Below are positions 1-11,802 of a DNA stretch of 62,288 bases, one piece after another. Source of the DNA: Kitasatospora phosalacinea (lineage in GTDB: Bacteria; Actinomycetota; Actinomycetes; Streptomycetales; Streptomycetaceae); the NCBI RefSeq assembly GCF_000716545.1, contig NZ_JNWZ01000041.1:1-62288 (forward strand), read 5' to 3'. Each line of letters opens with the position of its first letter. Positions within the stretch are counted from its first letter, which is position 1. A program made the position numbers and the translations under genes. Under the pieces are notes generated by a model. The model ran no database searches, was not told the DNA's origin, and worked only from the letters and a program-made list of their open reading frames with translations.

Positions 1-1110
<1,110 letters not shown>

Positions 1111-1248
1111 TCAGCGTCGTCGGGCGGCAGCGTCGGAGGGGGGTGGGGCGGTGGCCCCGGTGGGGTGGTGGCCCCGGAGCCCGTCCGCGGCGGAGCGGAC
1201 TCCGGGGCGGATCGGGACCGGGGCCGCTCAGGACCCGGGCGGCTCAGC

Positions 1249-2825
<1,577 letters not shown>

Positions 2826-3600
2826 AATTCACGGGGGGAGCAGGTGTCCTTCCTGGCGGTCCGGGAGAACCTCCAACGGGGATACGCGGTGGTCGACCTC
2901 CGGCGCGACCGGCTCCTGGTCTGCGGGGGGTGGCGGAGCCGGTGCGTGCCGCGACGGCCGCCGGTGCCGCCGACGGAACCGTCCCGGCGCCGGGGTCGCG
3001 TCGCCCGAGGGGGGACGGCGCCTTCGGGCCTGTCCGGCCGAGGCTCCGATCCCGGGCCGCTCGGACGGGTCGATGGCGACAGTGTTGGTCCGCGCCGGAC
3101 GGGCTGTCAACGGTTTCGACATGAACGGTGAAACGATCGGAAACAATCGACCTCCCCCGATCCGGGCAAGTCGGCCGGTCAGGCGCCGGTCGGCAGCCCT
3201 CCGGCTGACGCGAGGTCAATAGGCTTGCCGCACCCCGGTGGACTTCGTCGCGGTCTCCCGCCATGCTGGTCGGCAATCCATGACCGGTGAAGCGAAAGGT
3301 TTCGGAACGGCGGCCCGGGCCACCCGGTGACCGACCCGCCCACCCCACCGGTTCCCCGCCGCACCCGTCCCCGGTGCCGGGCGCCGGACCGGATCGTGCA
3401 ACTTTCACCGCGCGCGGCGGGAACACCGGCCGGCCGGAGGCGAACCCGCAGGTCGCGGAGGTGCCACCGGACCCGCCGTCACGAGGCCGCGGCAGGCCGT
3501 TGACGGCCGCGGCGGACCGCCCCGAGCATCGGAGGCGTCCTCTCGGCGGTGGCGACCGGAGCCTCCTTCACCCGCATGGCAACCCCGACGGAGAGGTCCC
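2826..3600. other. Divergent intergenic region between GH10 and the CE1 esterase
   Basis: About 775 bases without a convincing gene; the open frames here lack a supported start or a family match. It must hold promoters for both flanking genes. Visible elements are the operator at its left edge, a GTTTC/GAAAC inverted pair at 3113-3134, and the CGAAA-GG-TTTCG box at 3293-3304. A GGAGAGG ribosome site precedes the esterase start at 3601. Confidence 0.6.
3293..3304. promoter_or_regulatory. CGAAAGGTTTCG box upstream of the esterase
   Basis: An inverted CGAAA/TTTCG pair with a 2-base centre. It resembles the GAAA-NN-TTTC palindromes reported upstream of Streptomyces xylanase genes. It lies about 300 bases from the esterase start, so its role is uncertain. 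Confidence 0.4.
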
Positions 3601-4947
3601 ATGTTCCGATCACGCTCGCTCACGTCCCGCCTCCTCGGCATCGCCGCCGCGGTCGGCCTCGCGGTCGGCCTGAGCCTGCAGGCGGCCCCGCAGGCCGCCG
3701 CCGCCTCGCTGACCCAGGTCACCAACTTCGGCACCAACCCGACCGGCCTGGCCATGCACCTGTACGTGCCGGCCGCCGTCAAGCCCAACCCGCCCGTCCT
3801 GCTCGCCCTGCACGGCTGCCAGGGCACCGGCCCCTACCTGTACTCGAGCACCGACTTCGCCCAACTGGCCGACCAGTACGGCTTCCTGGTCATCTACCCC
3901 TCGACCAGCCCGAGCGGCAGCTGCTGGGACGTCTCCTCCGACCAGGCGCTCACCCGGGGCGGCGGCAGCGACCCGGTCGGGCTGATGTCGATGATCACCT
4001 ACACCGAGCAGCACTACGGCGGCAACCCCAACGCCGTGTACGTCACCGGGGAGTCCTCCGGCGGCATGATGACCAACGTGATGCTCGCCGACTACCCCGA
4101 CGTGTTCAAGGCGGGCGCGGCGTTCATGGGCGTGCCCCAGCACTGCTTCTACACCGCCTCGGTGCGCGGCTGGAACGCGCCCTGCGCGCAGGGCCAGGTC
4201 TCGATGACCCCGCAGCAGTGGGGCAACCTGGCGCGGGGCGCCTACCCCGGCTACACCGGCCCGCGCCCGCGCGTGCAGCTGTGGCACGGCACCGCCGACA
4301 CCATCCTCAACTACAACAACCTCCGCGAGGAGATCAAGCAGTGGACCGACGTCCTCGGCGTGAGCCAGACGCCGTCGGCCACCGACACCCCCGCCTCCGG
4401 CTGGACCAGGACCCGCTACAACAACGGCGCCGGCACCACCCAGGTCGAGGCGTACAGCATCGCCGGCGCCGGGCACCAACTGCCGGTCCAGGGCGCCGGG
4501 ATGGCCGCCAACGCGATCCACTTCATGGGCCTGGACGCGGCGGCCCCCGCCGGCGGCGGCACCGGCCAGCTGCGCGCGCTCGGCGCGGGCAAGTGCCTGA
4601 CCGACCCGAGCACGGCGGCCGGCTCCCAGCAGCAGATCGCCGGATGCAACGGCGCCGCCAACCAGACCTGGACCCGCACCGCGTCGAACCAGCTGACCGT
4701 GACCGTCGGCGGCGCCACCCTCTGCCTGGACGCCGAGGCCAAGGGCACCGCCAACGGCACCAGGGCGATCGTCTGGACCTGCAACGGCCAGCCCAACCAG
4801 CAGTGGCAGGTCAACCAGAACGGCACCGTCACCGGCGTGCAGTCGGGCCTCTGCCTGGACGTGGCCGGGCTGGGCACCGCCGACGGCACGCCCGTCCAGC
4901 TGTGGAGCTGCAGCGGCGGCAGCAACCAGCAGTGGAAGCTGGGCTGA
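3601..4947 (+). CDS. Secreted CE1/PHB-depolymerase-type esterase (acetylxylan or feruloyl esterase) with CBM13
   Basis: 448 residues. Signal peptide about 1-35 (ends AAAA-S), esterase domain about 36-312, ricin-type trefoil about 322-448. The nucleophile is S152 in GESSGG, with likely partners D233 (HGTADT) and H292 (GAGHQ); the HGCQG oxyanion segment is at about 71. This layout is that of CE1 enzymes which remove acetyl or feruloyl groups from arabinoxylan; the sequence does not tell which. Sited between GH10 and GH9 and near ferulate-degradation genes, it would both unmask xylan and release ferulate. A GGAGAGG site sits 4 bases before the ATG. Confidence 0.88.
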   Translation: MFRSRSLTSRLLGIAAAVGLAVGLSLQAAPQAAAASLTQVTNFGTNPTGLAMHLYVPAAVKPNPPVLLALHGCQGTGPYLYSSTDFAQLADQYGFLVIYPSTSPSGSCWDVSSDQALTRGGGSDPVGLMSMITYTEQHYGGNPNAVYVTGESSGGMMTNVMLADYPDVFKAGAAFMGVPQHCFYTASVRGWNAPCAQGQVSMTPQQWGNLARGAYPGYTGPRPRVQLWHGTADTILNYNNLREEIKQWTDVLGVSQTPSATDTPASGWTRTRYNNGAGTTQVEAYSIAGAGHQLPVQGAGMAANAIHFMGLDAAAPAGGGTGQLRALGAGKCLTDPSTAAGSQQQIAGCNGAANQTWTRTASNQLTVTVGGATLCLDAEAKGTANGTRAIVWTCNGQPNQQWQVNQNGTVTGVQSGLCLDVAGLGTADGTPVQLWSCSGGSNQQWKLG

Positions 4948-4956
4948 CGCCGTGAC

Positions 4957-5007
4957 GGCCCGGCCGCCGGTCCCCGGGGAGCCTCCCCGGGGACCGGCGG
5001 CCGGGCC
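4957..5007. terminator. Bidirectional hairpin between convergent esterase and GH9 genes
   Basis: A perfect 24-bp stem (4957-4980 / 4984-5007) with a 3-base loop, between the stop codons of two convergent genes. There is no T-tract, as is common in actinomycetes. Confidence 0.9.
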
Positions 5008-5012
5008 CCGGT

Positions 5013-7508
5013 TCAGGCGCAGTCGGCGCCGTTCACGGTGAACCGGGCCGGCGTCGCGTTGCCGCCGGAGTACGTCGCCTGGAAGCCGAAGCTCGCGCTC
5101 GCACCGGGCGCCAGGGTGCCGTTCCACCCGGCGTCCCGCGCGGTCACGGTGCCGCCGGACTGGGACACCGCGGCGTTCCAGGCGTTGGTGATCCGCTGGT
5201 CACCGCCGAAGCTCCACCCCAGCGTCCAGCCGGAGACGGTCGAGGCGCCGGTGTTCTTCACCGTCACCGTCGCGGTGAACCCGTTGCCCCAGGAGCTGTC
5301 GACCCTGTACGCCACCGCGCAGGACGCCACCGGCGGCGCGCTGTCGTCGTCCGCCTCGGTCGCCGTGAAGGTCGCCGACTGGACGCCGGAGCCGCCGACC
5401 GTGAAGAGGGCGCTGCCCGCCGCCGTGTCCGCGTCCTGCGCCGCCGACAGCGGAACCTGCTGCGCGGTCGCCCAGTTGGCGGGGGTGAAGACCAGCGAGG
5501 AGACGGTCGCCGACAGGTCGGTGTCGCCCGAGGTGCGGACGACCGTCACCGTCACGTTCTGGGCGGGCGCGGCCGAGAGCTTCACCGCGACCGCCGCGGA
5601 GCCGCCCTCGGGGACGGTCACCGCCGCCGGGGTCACCTGCACGGCGGGCGTCGCCGGGGCCGCGCGCCGTTCGGCGGCGAACGCGGTCAGCCAGGCCAGC
5701 GAGGCGTTCCAGTTGATCGCCACCTCGTTGGTCGAGTACGAGCCGATGTCGTCGACGTAGCAGGCCGCCGGCGCGCAGCCGGCCAGCTGGGCCTCGGCGA
5801 TCGGGTCCTGCAGGCCGGAGTTCGGGCCGCCCGCGAAGGAGCCGGCCGGCGGGTGCGGCAGCGAGGCGTCGTTCTGGTGCGCCCAGAAGCGGTGGTGCTC
5901 GTTCTCCGAGGCGCGCTCGCCGTAGCCGCTCACGTAGGAGCGGTCCAGGGCGTTGCGGCCCAGCAGGTAGTCCATCGTCTCCAGCGCGCCGGCGCGGTAG
6001 CGGGCGGTGCCGGTCAGTTCGTAGGCGACGGCCAGCACCATCGCGTTGTTGGCGACCGAGCTGTTGGAGCCCCACACGTAGCCGTCGGGGGCGAGCGGCA
6101 CCGCGTAGCCCTGGCCGCCCATGGTGGACAGGTAGCCGTCGGCGGCGGTGGTCAGCAGGCCGCGCAGCCGGGTCACGTCGTCGGCGGGCAGCGCCACGCC
6201 GGGCACGGTGGCCAGGGTGATCCGGCCGAGCGTCGCGGTGCCGCCCCACCAGAAGGCGTCCACCGGCTTGGTGTGCAGCGGCGAGGAGGTCACCGCGTCC
6301 CGGTACTGCGACTCGCCGGTGGTGGCGAGGAGTTCGGCCGCCGCCCAGTAGAACTCGTCGGAGACGTCGGCGTCCTCGTAGGCGCCGCCGCCGGTGCTGT
6401 CGGTGGCCGGGGCGAGCACGTTCGGGTTGGCCTTGGCGGCCGTCCAGGCGCGGCGGGCCGCGTCCAGGCAGCGGGCGGCGAAGGCGCTGTCGTAGGGCGC
6501 GTAGACCCGGGCGCACTGGGCGGCGGTGGCGGCCAGGTTGAGCGTGGCGGCGGTCGACGGCTTGTGCAACTCGCGCTGCTGGTCGTCGAGTTCGGGACGG
6601 GTCGGCAGACCGGTCCACTGCGCGTCGTGGATCTTGTGGAAGGCCATGCCGGCCATCGGCTTGCCGTCCGGAACTTGCATCCGCAGCAGGAAGTCCAGCT
6701 CCCAGCGGGCCTCGTCCAGCACGTCCGGCACGCCGTTGCCGCGCTCGGGCACCCGCAGCGTGGAGTCGCCGAGGGCCGCGTCGCCGCCCGAACGGCGGGC
6801 CCGCTCGAAGGAGTTGACCAGCTCCCAGGTCGCGATGCCGCCGTTGACCACGTACTTGCCCTGGTCGCCGGCGTCGTACCAGCCGCCGCGGACGTCCAGC
6901 CGGTAGTCGCACACCCCGGCCTGGCACGGCACGCTGGTGTCGCCCTTGTTCGGCGCCACCCCCAGGTGCCCGGCGGGGCGGGCGTACGCGCTGCCGCCCG
7001 CGAGGCTCGCGTCGATCGCGATGCCGCTGCGCTGCTGGTAGAAGAAATTCAGGCTGTCGGCGCGCAGCCCGTCGTACAGCGACGCCGAGATGTCGAACGG
7101 GTGGCTGGCCTGGCCGCCGACGGCCAGGGTGAAGCCGGTGCCGGTGCCGGTGTACGCGCCGAAGTCCACCAGGTGGGTGGACTGGCCGGACGCCTGGTCG
7201 GCGCCGTGCACGGTGGTGGTGCCGGCCGCGACCTGCGCGCCGGAGGAGTCGCGCAGCTGCCAGGCGAGCGGGGCGGTCGCCGAGCTGACCACGGTGGCCC
7301 GCTTGGGGCCGTCCGGGAGGTAGCCGAGCTGGTTGACCCGGACGGGGAAGTCGGTGGCCGCGCCGGCGCCGGCCGCGCTGACGGTGGCGGCGCCGGCGGT
7401 GGCCGGGACGAGCGCGGTGGCGGTGACGCCGCCGGCGGCCAGCGTCAGGCCGGTGAGCAGGGCGGCCGCGCGCCGGGGCAGCCCGCGGCCTGAGGTGATC
7501 GGAGGCAC
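5013..7508 (-). CDS. Secreted GH9 cellulase (endoglucanase) with Ig-like N-domain and C-terminal CBM2
   Basis: 831 residues. Signal peptide about 1-41; CelD_N-type Ig-like domain about 53-140; GH9 catalytic domain about 145-610; a Calx-beta-like domain about 622-720; CBM2 about 730-831 bounded by Cys residues. Catalytic features are D212/D215 in the [12 protein letters not shown] block and E595 in [10 protein letters not shown]. The CBM2 carries the usual surface Trp residues. The enzyme hydrolyses cellulose or beta-glucans extracellularly. The GTG start has an AGGAAGG site 9 bases upstream. A CebR box at 7565-7578 indicates induction by cello-oligosaccharides, separate from the arabinoxylan regulon next door. 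Confidence 0.95.
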   Translation of the reverse strand: MPPITSGRGLPRRAAALLTGLTLAAGGVTATALVPATAGAATVSAAGAGAATDFPVRVNQLGYLPDGPKRATVVSSATAPLAWQLRDSSGAQVAAGTTTVHGADQASGQSTHLVDFGAYTGTGTGFTLAVGGQASHPFDISASLYDGLRADSLNFFYQQRSGIAIDASLAGGSAYARPAGHLGVAPNKGDTSVPCQAGVCDYRLDVRGGWYDAGDQGKYVVNGGIATWELVNSFERARRSGGDAALGDSTLRVPERGNGVPDVLDEARWELDFLLRMQVPDGKPMAGMAFHKIHDAQWTGLPTRPELDDQQRELHKPSTAATLNLAATAAQCARVYAPYDSAFAARCLDAARRAWTAAKANPNVLAPATDSTGGGAYEDADVSDEFYWAAAELLATTGESQYRDAVTSSPLHTKPVDAFWWGGTATLGRITLATVPGVALPADDVTRLRGLLTTAADGYLSTMGGQGYAVPLAPDGYVWGSNSSVANNAMVLAVAYELTGTARYRAGALETMDYLLGRNALDRSYVSGYGERASENEHHRFWAHQNDASLPHPPAGSFAGGPNSGLQDPIAEAQLAGCAPAACYVDDIGSYSTNEVAINWNASLAWLTAFAAERRAAPATPAVQVTPAAVTVPEGGSAAVAVKLSAAPAQNVTVTVVRTSGDTDLSATVSSLVFTPANWATAQQVPLSAAQDADTAAGSALFTVGGSGVQSATFTATEADDDSAPPVASCAVAYRVDSSWGNGFTATVTVKNTGASTVSGWTLGWSFGGDQRITNAWNAAVSQSGGTVTARDAGWNGTLAPGASASFGFQATYSGGNATPARFTVNGADCA

Positions 7509-7564
7509 GGGTGGGAGCCTTCCTGTGTGGGGGAGGGGGTGCGGGGTGGGAGCCCGAAGTGATG

Positions 7565-7578
7565 TGGGAGCGCTCCCA
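7565..7578. promoter_or_regulatory. CebR box TGGGAGCGCTCCCA upstream of GH9
   Basis: A perfect 14-base palindrome identical to the consensus operator of CebR, the cellobiose/cellotriose-responsive LacI-family repressor of Streptomyces. It sits 57 bases before the GH9 start. The cebR gene is not in the window. Confidence 0.93.
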
Positions 7579-7791
7579 TCCGCCCCAATGAAGCCAGCCG
7601 GGCGGTGGTCACGTCAAGAGGCGGTAAACAGCCAGGAATTGACGACCGTTCAGTAGCGGGCGGGCCCGCCGCCCCGGCGATCCGCGCCGGGCCGGGGGGA
7701 TCCGCGCCGGTCGCGCCCGCCGGGACCACCGGCCCGGCGGCCCCGGAGCCACCCCTGTTCGAACGCCGTCCGATGCCCTACGGTCGCGCCC

Positions 7792-8541
7792 ATGACCCTC
7801 CAGACACCGGCCACCAACGCCGCCGGGCGGCTGCTGTCCGTGCTGGCCGCCTTCGACCGGGCGGCCCCCGCCCTGACCCTCACCGAGATCAGCCGGCGCG
7901 CCGGCCTCTCCCTGCCCACCGCGCACCGGCTGCTGTCCGAGCTCACCGGCTGGGGCGCGCTGGAACGGGACGCCGACGGCGTCTACCACGTCGGACTGCG
8001 CCTGTTCGAACTCGGCACGCTCGCCCCGCGCGGACCGGTGCTGCGCGAGGCCGCCCTGCCGTTCCTGGAGGACCTGTACGAGGCGACCCGCGAGAACGTG
8101 CAACTGGCGGTCCGCGAGGACGGCGACGCGGTCTACGTGGAACGCCTGGCCGGCCGCTCCTCGGTCGGCGTGCGCACCCGGCTCGGCGCGCACTGGCCGC
8201 TGCACGCCACCGGCGTCGGCCTGGCCCTGCTCGCGCACGCCCCGGCCGGCTTCCAGGAGACCTACCTGGCGGCCGAACTCGCCGCCTTCACCCCCTGGAC
8301 GGTGACCGACCCGGACCGGCTGCGCCGGATGCTGGCCCAGGTGCGCACCACCGGCCTGGCGGTGAGCGACCGCCAGGTCACCGAGGACGCGCTGTCGGTG
8401 GCGGCCCCGGTCCGCGGTCCGGACGGCGCGGTGGTCGCGGCGGTCTCCGTCGTGGTGCGCGCCCCGGGCAGCGCCGCCGCGCTCGGACCGGCCGTGCGGC
8501 TCGCGGCGCGCGGCATCTCCCGGGCGCTGGGGCCCGTCTGA
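7792..8541 (+). CDS. IclR-family transcriptional regulator
   Basis: 249 residues. An N-terminal winged helix (about 8-65; LTEISRRAGLSLPTAHRLLSEL is the recognition region) is followed by an IclR effector domain (about 75-245). IclR proteins next to aromatic-catabolism genes commonly respond to aromatic acids. It lies upstream of and co-directional with vanA, 161 bases away, so vanAB is the likely target. A 21-bp inverted repeat overlaps its stop and could be either its terminator or the vanA operator. The effector is unknown. Confidence 0.9.
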   Translation: MTLQTPATNAAGRLLSVLAAFDRAAPALTLTEISRRAGLSLPTAHRLLSELTGWGALERDADGVYHVGLRLFELGTLAPRGPVLREAALPFLEDLYEATRENVQLAVREDGDAVYVERLAGRSSVGVRTRLGAHWPLHATGVGLALLAHAPAGFQETYLAAELAAFTPWTVTDPDRLRRMLAQVRTTGLAVSDRQVTEDALSVAAPVRGPDGAVVAAVSVVVRAPGSAAALGPAVRLAARGISRALGPV

Positions 8542-8589
8542 CGATTCCCGCCGCGCGCCGTGCGACGCGAATCGTCAGACGCGCCCCAG
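8527..8589. repeat. 21-bp near-perfect inverted repeat over the iclR stop codon
   Basis: Arms 8527-8547 and 8569-8589 pair at 20 of 21 positions (one C-C mismatch at 8534/8582) around a 21-base loop. The inner part is TCTGACGATTC / GAATCGTCAGA. The left arm is inside the last iclR codons. The size fits a terminator; the AT-containing inner arms and the location 114-176 bases before vanA also fit an operator. Confidence 0.75.
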
Positions 8590-8702
8590 TGGCGGCCCGG
8601 GCGGAGCCTTTCGCCTGACGGAAGTCCCGTTGTCGGCCCGCGGGCGCGCTGGGAGCCTCGTCGCATCCCGCTGAACCCCACCCACCCCAGGGACGGCTCC
8701 CC

Positions 8703-9731
8703 ATGACCCTGTTCGCCCGCAACCAGTGGTACGTCGCCGCGTACGCGACCGAAGTCGGCGAGGAACTGCTCGGCCGCACGATCCTCGGCGAGCCCGTGGT
8801 GCTCTACCGCTCCCGGCGGGACGGCCGGGCGATCGCCCTGGCGGACCGCTGCGTGCACCGCCGCTTCCCGCTCTCCGAGAGCCGCCGGGAGGGCGACGAC
8901 ATCACGTGCGGCTACCACGGCTTCACCTACGACCGCACCGGCGCGTGCGTGTCCGTCCCCGGGCAGACCCGGGTGCCGCGCACCGCGAGGGTGGCCGCCT
9001 ACCCCGTGGTCGAGCGGGACTCGCTGGTGTGGATCTGGGTCGGCGACCCGGCCGCCGCCGACGAGGGCCGCGTCCCGCGCGCCCCGCACCTGGTCGACCC
9101 GGCGATGACGACGGTGCGCGGCATGGAGCCGATCGACGCCGACTACGGCCTGCTGGTGGACAACCTGCTCGACCTCTCGCACGAGACGTACCTGCACGGC
9201 GGGTACATCGGCACCCCCGAGGTGGCCGCCACCCCGATCACCACCGAGGTGGACGAGGAGGGCGGCGTCGTCCGGGTCTCGCGGCACATGCTCGACGCCG
9301 AGTGCCCGCCGTTCTACGCCCGCTCCACCGGCATCGAGGGCCGGATCAGCCGGCTCCAGGACATCGAGTACTTCGCGCCCTGCCTGTACCTGCTGCACAG
9401 CCGGATCACGCCGGTCGGGCAGCCCGCGCCGGTCTTCCGCACCGAGATCACCTACGCGATCACCCCGTCGGCGCCCGGCAGGGTCTACGACTTCTGGGCG
9501 GTCTCGCGGGACTTCGCGCTCGACGACGAGGAGGTCACCGCGTTCCTGCGGGACTTCAACCACACCGTGGTCATGCAGGACGTGGACGCCCTCAACCTGC
9601 TGCAGCGCGCCCTGGACGGCGAGCCCGGCCCCTACCAGGAGCTCAGCATCAACATCGACACCGGCGCGCTGGCCGCCCGCCGGATCCTCGCCGCCCTGGC
9701 CGCCGCGGGCACCGACCGGGCGGGCGCGTGA
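8703..9731 (+). CDS. vanA: Rieske-type aromatic O-demethylase oxygenase subunit, VanA-like
   Basis: 342 residues, about the length of VanA. The Rieske [2Fe-2S] ligands are C50/H52 and C69/H72 (CVHRRFPLS and CGYHGF). The mononuclear iron site is in DNLLDLSHETYLHGG, with H160 and H165. VanA with VanB converts vanillate to protocatechuate plus formaldehyde. The next gene but one encodes the matching reductase. The adjoining hydroxycinnamate genes predict vanillate as the intermediate, which supports this substrate over other methoxybenzoates. Confidence 0.9.
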   Translation: MTLFARNQWYVAAYATEVGEELLGRTILGEPVVLYRSRRDGRAIALADRCVHRRFPLSESRREGDDITCGYHGFTYDRTGACVSVPGQTRVPRTARVAAYPVVERDSLVWIWVGDPAAADEGRVPRAPHLVDPAMTTVRGMEPIDADYGLLVDNLLDLSHETYLHGGYIGTPEVAATPITTEVDEEGGVVRVSRHMLDAECPPFYARSTGIEGRISRLQDIEYFAPCLYLLHSRITPVGQPAPVFRTEITYAITPSAPGRVYDFWAVSRDFALDDEEVTAFLRDFNHTVVMQDVDALNLLQRALDGEPGPYQELSINIDTGALAARRILAALAAAGTDRAGA

Positions 9732-9907
9732 GCGGCGACCCGGAGCGCCCGGTGTACCGCGTCGACTGGCTGCCGGGCGGCGACGTGCTGGAGGCCCGCT
9801 GCTTCTGCGGCGCCCGCCGCGGCCTGCCGGACCCGGTCACCGCGTGGACCTGGCTGCTCGACCACCCCCGCCACGCCGCCCCGCCGCCGGAAGGAGGGCC
9901 GCGGTGA
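9728..9907 (+). CDS. 59-residue Cys-containing protein inserted between vanA and vanB
   Basis: The GTG start overlaps the vanA stop (GTGA) and its TGA overlaps the vanB GTG in the same way, so it is translationally coupled on both sides. The product has a central EARCFCGARRGLPDPV segment with a CxC motif and a TAWTWLLDHP segment. The perfect junctions and coding-like composition argue it is real. No named family was recognised. An accessory or metal-binding role for the demethylase is possible but only inferred from position. Confidence 0.75.
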   Translation: MSGDPERPVYRVDWLPGGDVLEARCFCGARRGLPDPVTAWTWLLDHPRHAAPPPEGGPR

Positions 9908-10860
9908 CCGCGCCCGAACAGACCCTGGACCTGGTCGTCACCGGCCGCCGGGACGAGGCCGAGGGCGTCGTCTCGCTCACCCTGGCCCGCCCCGACCGCG
10001 CCCCGCTGCCCGCCTGGACGCCCGGCGCCCACCTCGACCTGCTGCTCGGCGACGGGCTGGAACGCCAGTACTCGCTGTGCGGCGACCCGGCCGAGCGCAC
10101 CGCCTGGACCGTCGCCGTGCTGCGCGAACCCGGCGGGCGCGGCGGCTCCGCCCTCGTCCACGACACGCTCCGCGAGGGCGCGGGCGTCCGGGTGCGGGGC
10201 CCGCGCAACCACTTCGCGCTGCGGCCCGCCCCGCGGTACCTGTTCGTCGCGGGCGGCATCGGGATCACCCCGCTGGTGCCGATGCTCGCCGCTGCCGAGG
10301 AGGCCGGCGCCGACTGGACGCTGCTCTACGCCGGCCGCTCCCGCGCCTCGATGGCCTTCGCCGGGCAGCTCGCCGACCGCTACGGGCCGCGCGTCCTGCT
10401 CCGGCCCCGGGACGAGACGGGCCGGCCCGACCTGGCCGCCCACCTCGACGCCCTGGACCCGCGGGCCGAGGTCTACTGCTGCGGCCCCCGCCCGCTGCTG
10501 GAGGCCGTCGAGCGGCACTGCGAGCGGACCGGGCGGGCGCCCGCCCGGGTCGAGCGGTTCCAGCCGCGCGAGCCGGCCGGGGCCGGTCCGGACCGCGCCT
10601 TCACCCTGGTGCTGGCCCGTTCGGGGCTGACGCTGACCGTGCCGGCGGACGCCTCGGTGCTCGACACCGTCCGCCGGGCCGGGGTCGACGTCCTCTACTC
10701 CTGCGGGCAGGGCACCTGCGGGACGTGCGAGACCGACGTCCTGGAGGGGCGCCCGGAGCACCGGGACTCGCTGCTCACCGAGGCGGAGCGGGCGGAGTCC
10801 GCCAGCATGATGGTCTGCGTCTCGCGCTGCCTGGAGGAGCGGCTCGTGCTCGACCTGTGA
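9904..10860 (+). CDS. vanB: Vanillate demethylase reductase subunit, VanB-like
   Basis: 318 residues, phthalate dioxygenase reductase type. An FMN-binding domain (about 5-105, RQYSLCGDP) is followed by an NAD domain (about 108-215, GGIGITPLVPML and YCCGPRPLLEAV) and a C-terminal plant-type [2Fe-2S] ferredoxin with C267, C272, C275 and C305. It passes electrons from NADH to the VanA Rieske centre. The GTG start overlaps the preceding small gene. It converges on the paaX-like gene with only 4 bases between stop codons. Confidence 0.92.
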   Translation: MTAPEQTLDLVVTGRRDEAEGVVSLTLARPDRAPLPAWTPGAHLDLLLGDGLERQYSLCGDPAERTAWTVAVLREPGGRGGSALVHDTLREGAGVRVRGPRNHFALRPAPRYLFVAGGIGITPLVPMLAAAEEAGADWTLLYAGRSRASMAFAGQLADRYGPRVLLRPRDETGRPDLAAHLDALDPRAEVYCCGPRPLLEAVERHCERTGRAPARVERFQPREPAGAGPDRAFTLVLARSGLTLTVPADASVLDTVRRAGVDVLYSCGQGTCGTCETDVLEGRPEHRDSLLTEAERAESASMMVCVSRCLEERLVLDL

Positions 10861-10864
10861 GCGC

Positions 10865-11677
10865 TCACCCGGTGGCGAGCGTGTCCATCAGCCGGGCGGC
10901 CTCCTGGCCCGCGGCGGCGGCGACCCGCCGGGCGATGGTGCGGAACAGCTCCTCGGCCCGGATCGCCGGCCAGTCGGCCGGGAGGTGCTCGGCGGGCAGG
11001 TGGGGATCCCGTCGGACGAGCTCCAACCAGTCGGTGTGAAGCAGGAGTTGGCGGCTCATGGGGTCGTCGGGCCCGGTCGCGGGGCCGCTCCAGCGCTCCA
11101 GGAACGCGCGGTAGCCGGCGGCGATGGCCTCGGTGTCGAAGGCGGACTCCACCACCTGCGCGACCTCGGTCGGCGCCAGCACCGTGCCCCGGAAGACCCG
11201 CAGGTGGGCGTCGAGGTCGAGGTCGCCGAGCAGCGCGGCGACGTCCACCTCGCCCGGCGCCACCCACAGGCCGTTCTGCAGCGGTCCGAAGCCGCCCCAG
11301 GTCAGCCGGGAGCGCAGGTCGTGGCGCTGGCGGCGCCAGGCCTCCGGCAGCGAGAACCCGACCAGGGTCCACTGCCCCCGCCAGTGCCGGTTGACCGCCC
11401 CGGTGCTCCAGACCCGGTCGTGCCCGTCCTGCAGGACGGAGACGGCCCGCGGCGTGAGGCCGAAGTACATCTTGCGCCCCTGCCGGTGCCGGGCGAGCAG
11501 CCCCCGGTTGACCATCCGGGTCAGCGTGGAGCGCACCGCCTCCTCGGTGACGCCGACCCGCTCGAAGATCTCGATGACGCAGCCGGAGGACAGGGCGACG
11601 TCCCGCCCCAGGACGTGGACGCCGAAGAAGGTGAGCATCAGGGACTGGGGGCGCGGGGCGGGGTCGAGATCGATCAC
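10865..11677 (-). CDS. PaaX-like transcriptional regulator
   Basis: 270 residues with the PaaX layout: an N-terminal winged helix (about 25-90, EEAVRSTLTRMVNRGLLARHRQGRKMYFGLT), a central ferredoxin-like domain (about 95-180, HWRGQWTLVGFSLPE) and a C-terminal domain. PaaX repressors classically sense aryl-CoA thioesters. It is divergent from the couN operon with a 125-base gap, so control of the hydroxycinnamate genes through a feruloyl- or coumaroyl-CoA signal is plausible. This would replace the MarR-type CouR used in Rhodococcus. The regulatory link is inferred. Confidence 0.88.
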   Translation of the reverse strand: MIDLDPAPRPQSLMLTFFGVHVLGRDVALSSGCVIEIFERVGVTEEAVRSTLTRMVNRGLLARHRQGRKMYFGLTPRAVSVLQDGHDRVWSTGAVNRHWRGQWTLVGFSLPEAWRRQRHDLRSRLTWGGFGPLQNGLWVAPGEVDVAALLGDLDLDAHLRVFRGTVLAPTEVAQVVESAFDTEAIAAGYRAFLERWSGPATGPDDPMSRQLLLHTDWLELVRRDPHLPAEHLPADWPAIRAEELFRTIARRVAAAAGQEAARLMDTLATG

Positions 11678-11731
11678 GGGCCCAGCCTAGGACCCGGGCC
11701 CGGGCCGGAGGAGCGGGGACCGCAATGTTTG

Positions 11732-11768
11732 GCAGTATCTTGACGGCAGACATCAAGCTGCCTAAGTT
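11732..11768 (+). promoter_or_regulatory. Predicted promoter of the couN operon with a shared upstream motif
   Basis: TTGACG (11740-11745) and TAAGTT (11763-11768) are spaced by 17 bases, 34 bases before the couN start. The stretch GCAG-N4-TTGACGGCAGACA (11732-11752) matches 17 of 21 positions of the promoter before the MFS gene at 15800-15820. Confidence 0.65.
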
Positions 11769-11802
11769 GGGGCCCGTTCCGCCCCTCGAAGGAGAAGCCC
11801 TC

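Noticed and set aside
5853..7493. 546-codon plus-strand frame opposite GH9
   Set aside because: Shadow frame with low-complexity Gly/Ala/Val/Arg sequence and no recognisable family.
10857..10868. GTGAGCGCTCAC palindrome resembling the LacI operators
   Set aside because: Formed by the two convergent stop codons of vanB and the paaX-like gene (TGA-gcgc-TCA); not upstream of any gene.
11725..11802. Upstream in-frame ATG extending couN by 26 codons
   Set aside because: The extension covers the predicted -35/-10 elements and adds sequence before the normal SDR start; GAAGGAGA supports 11803.
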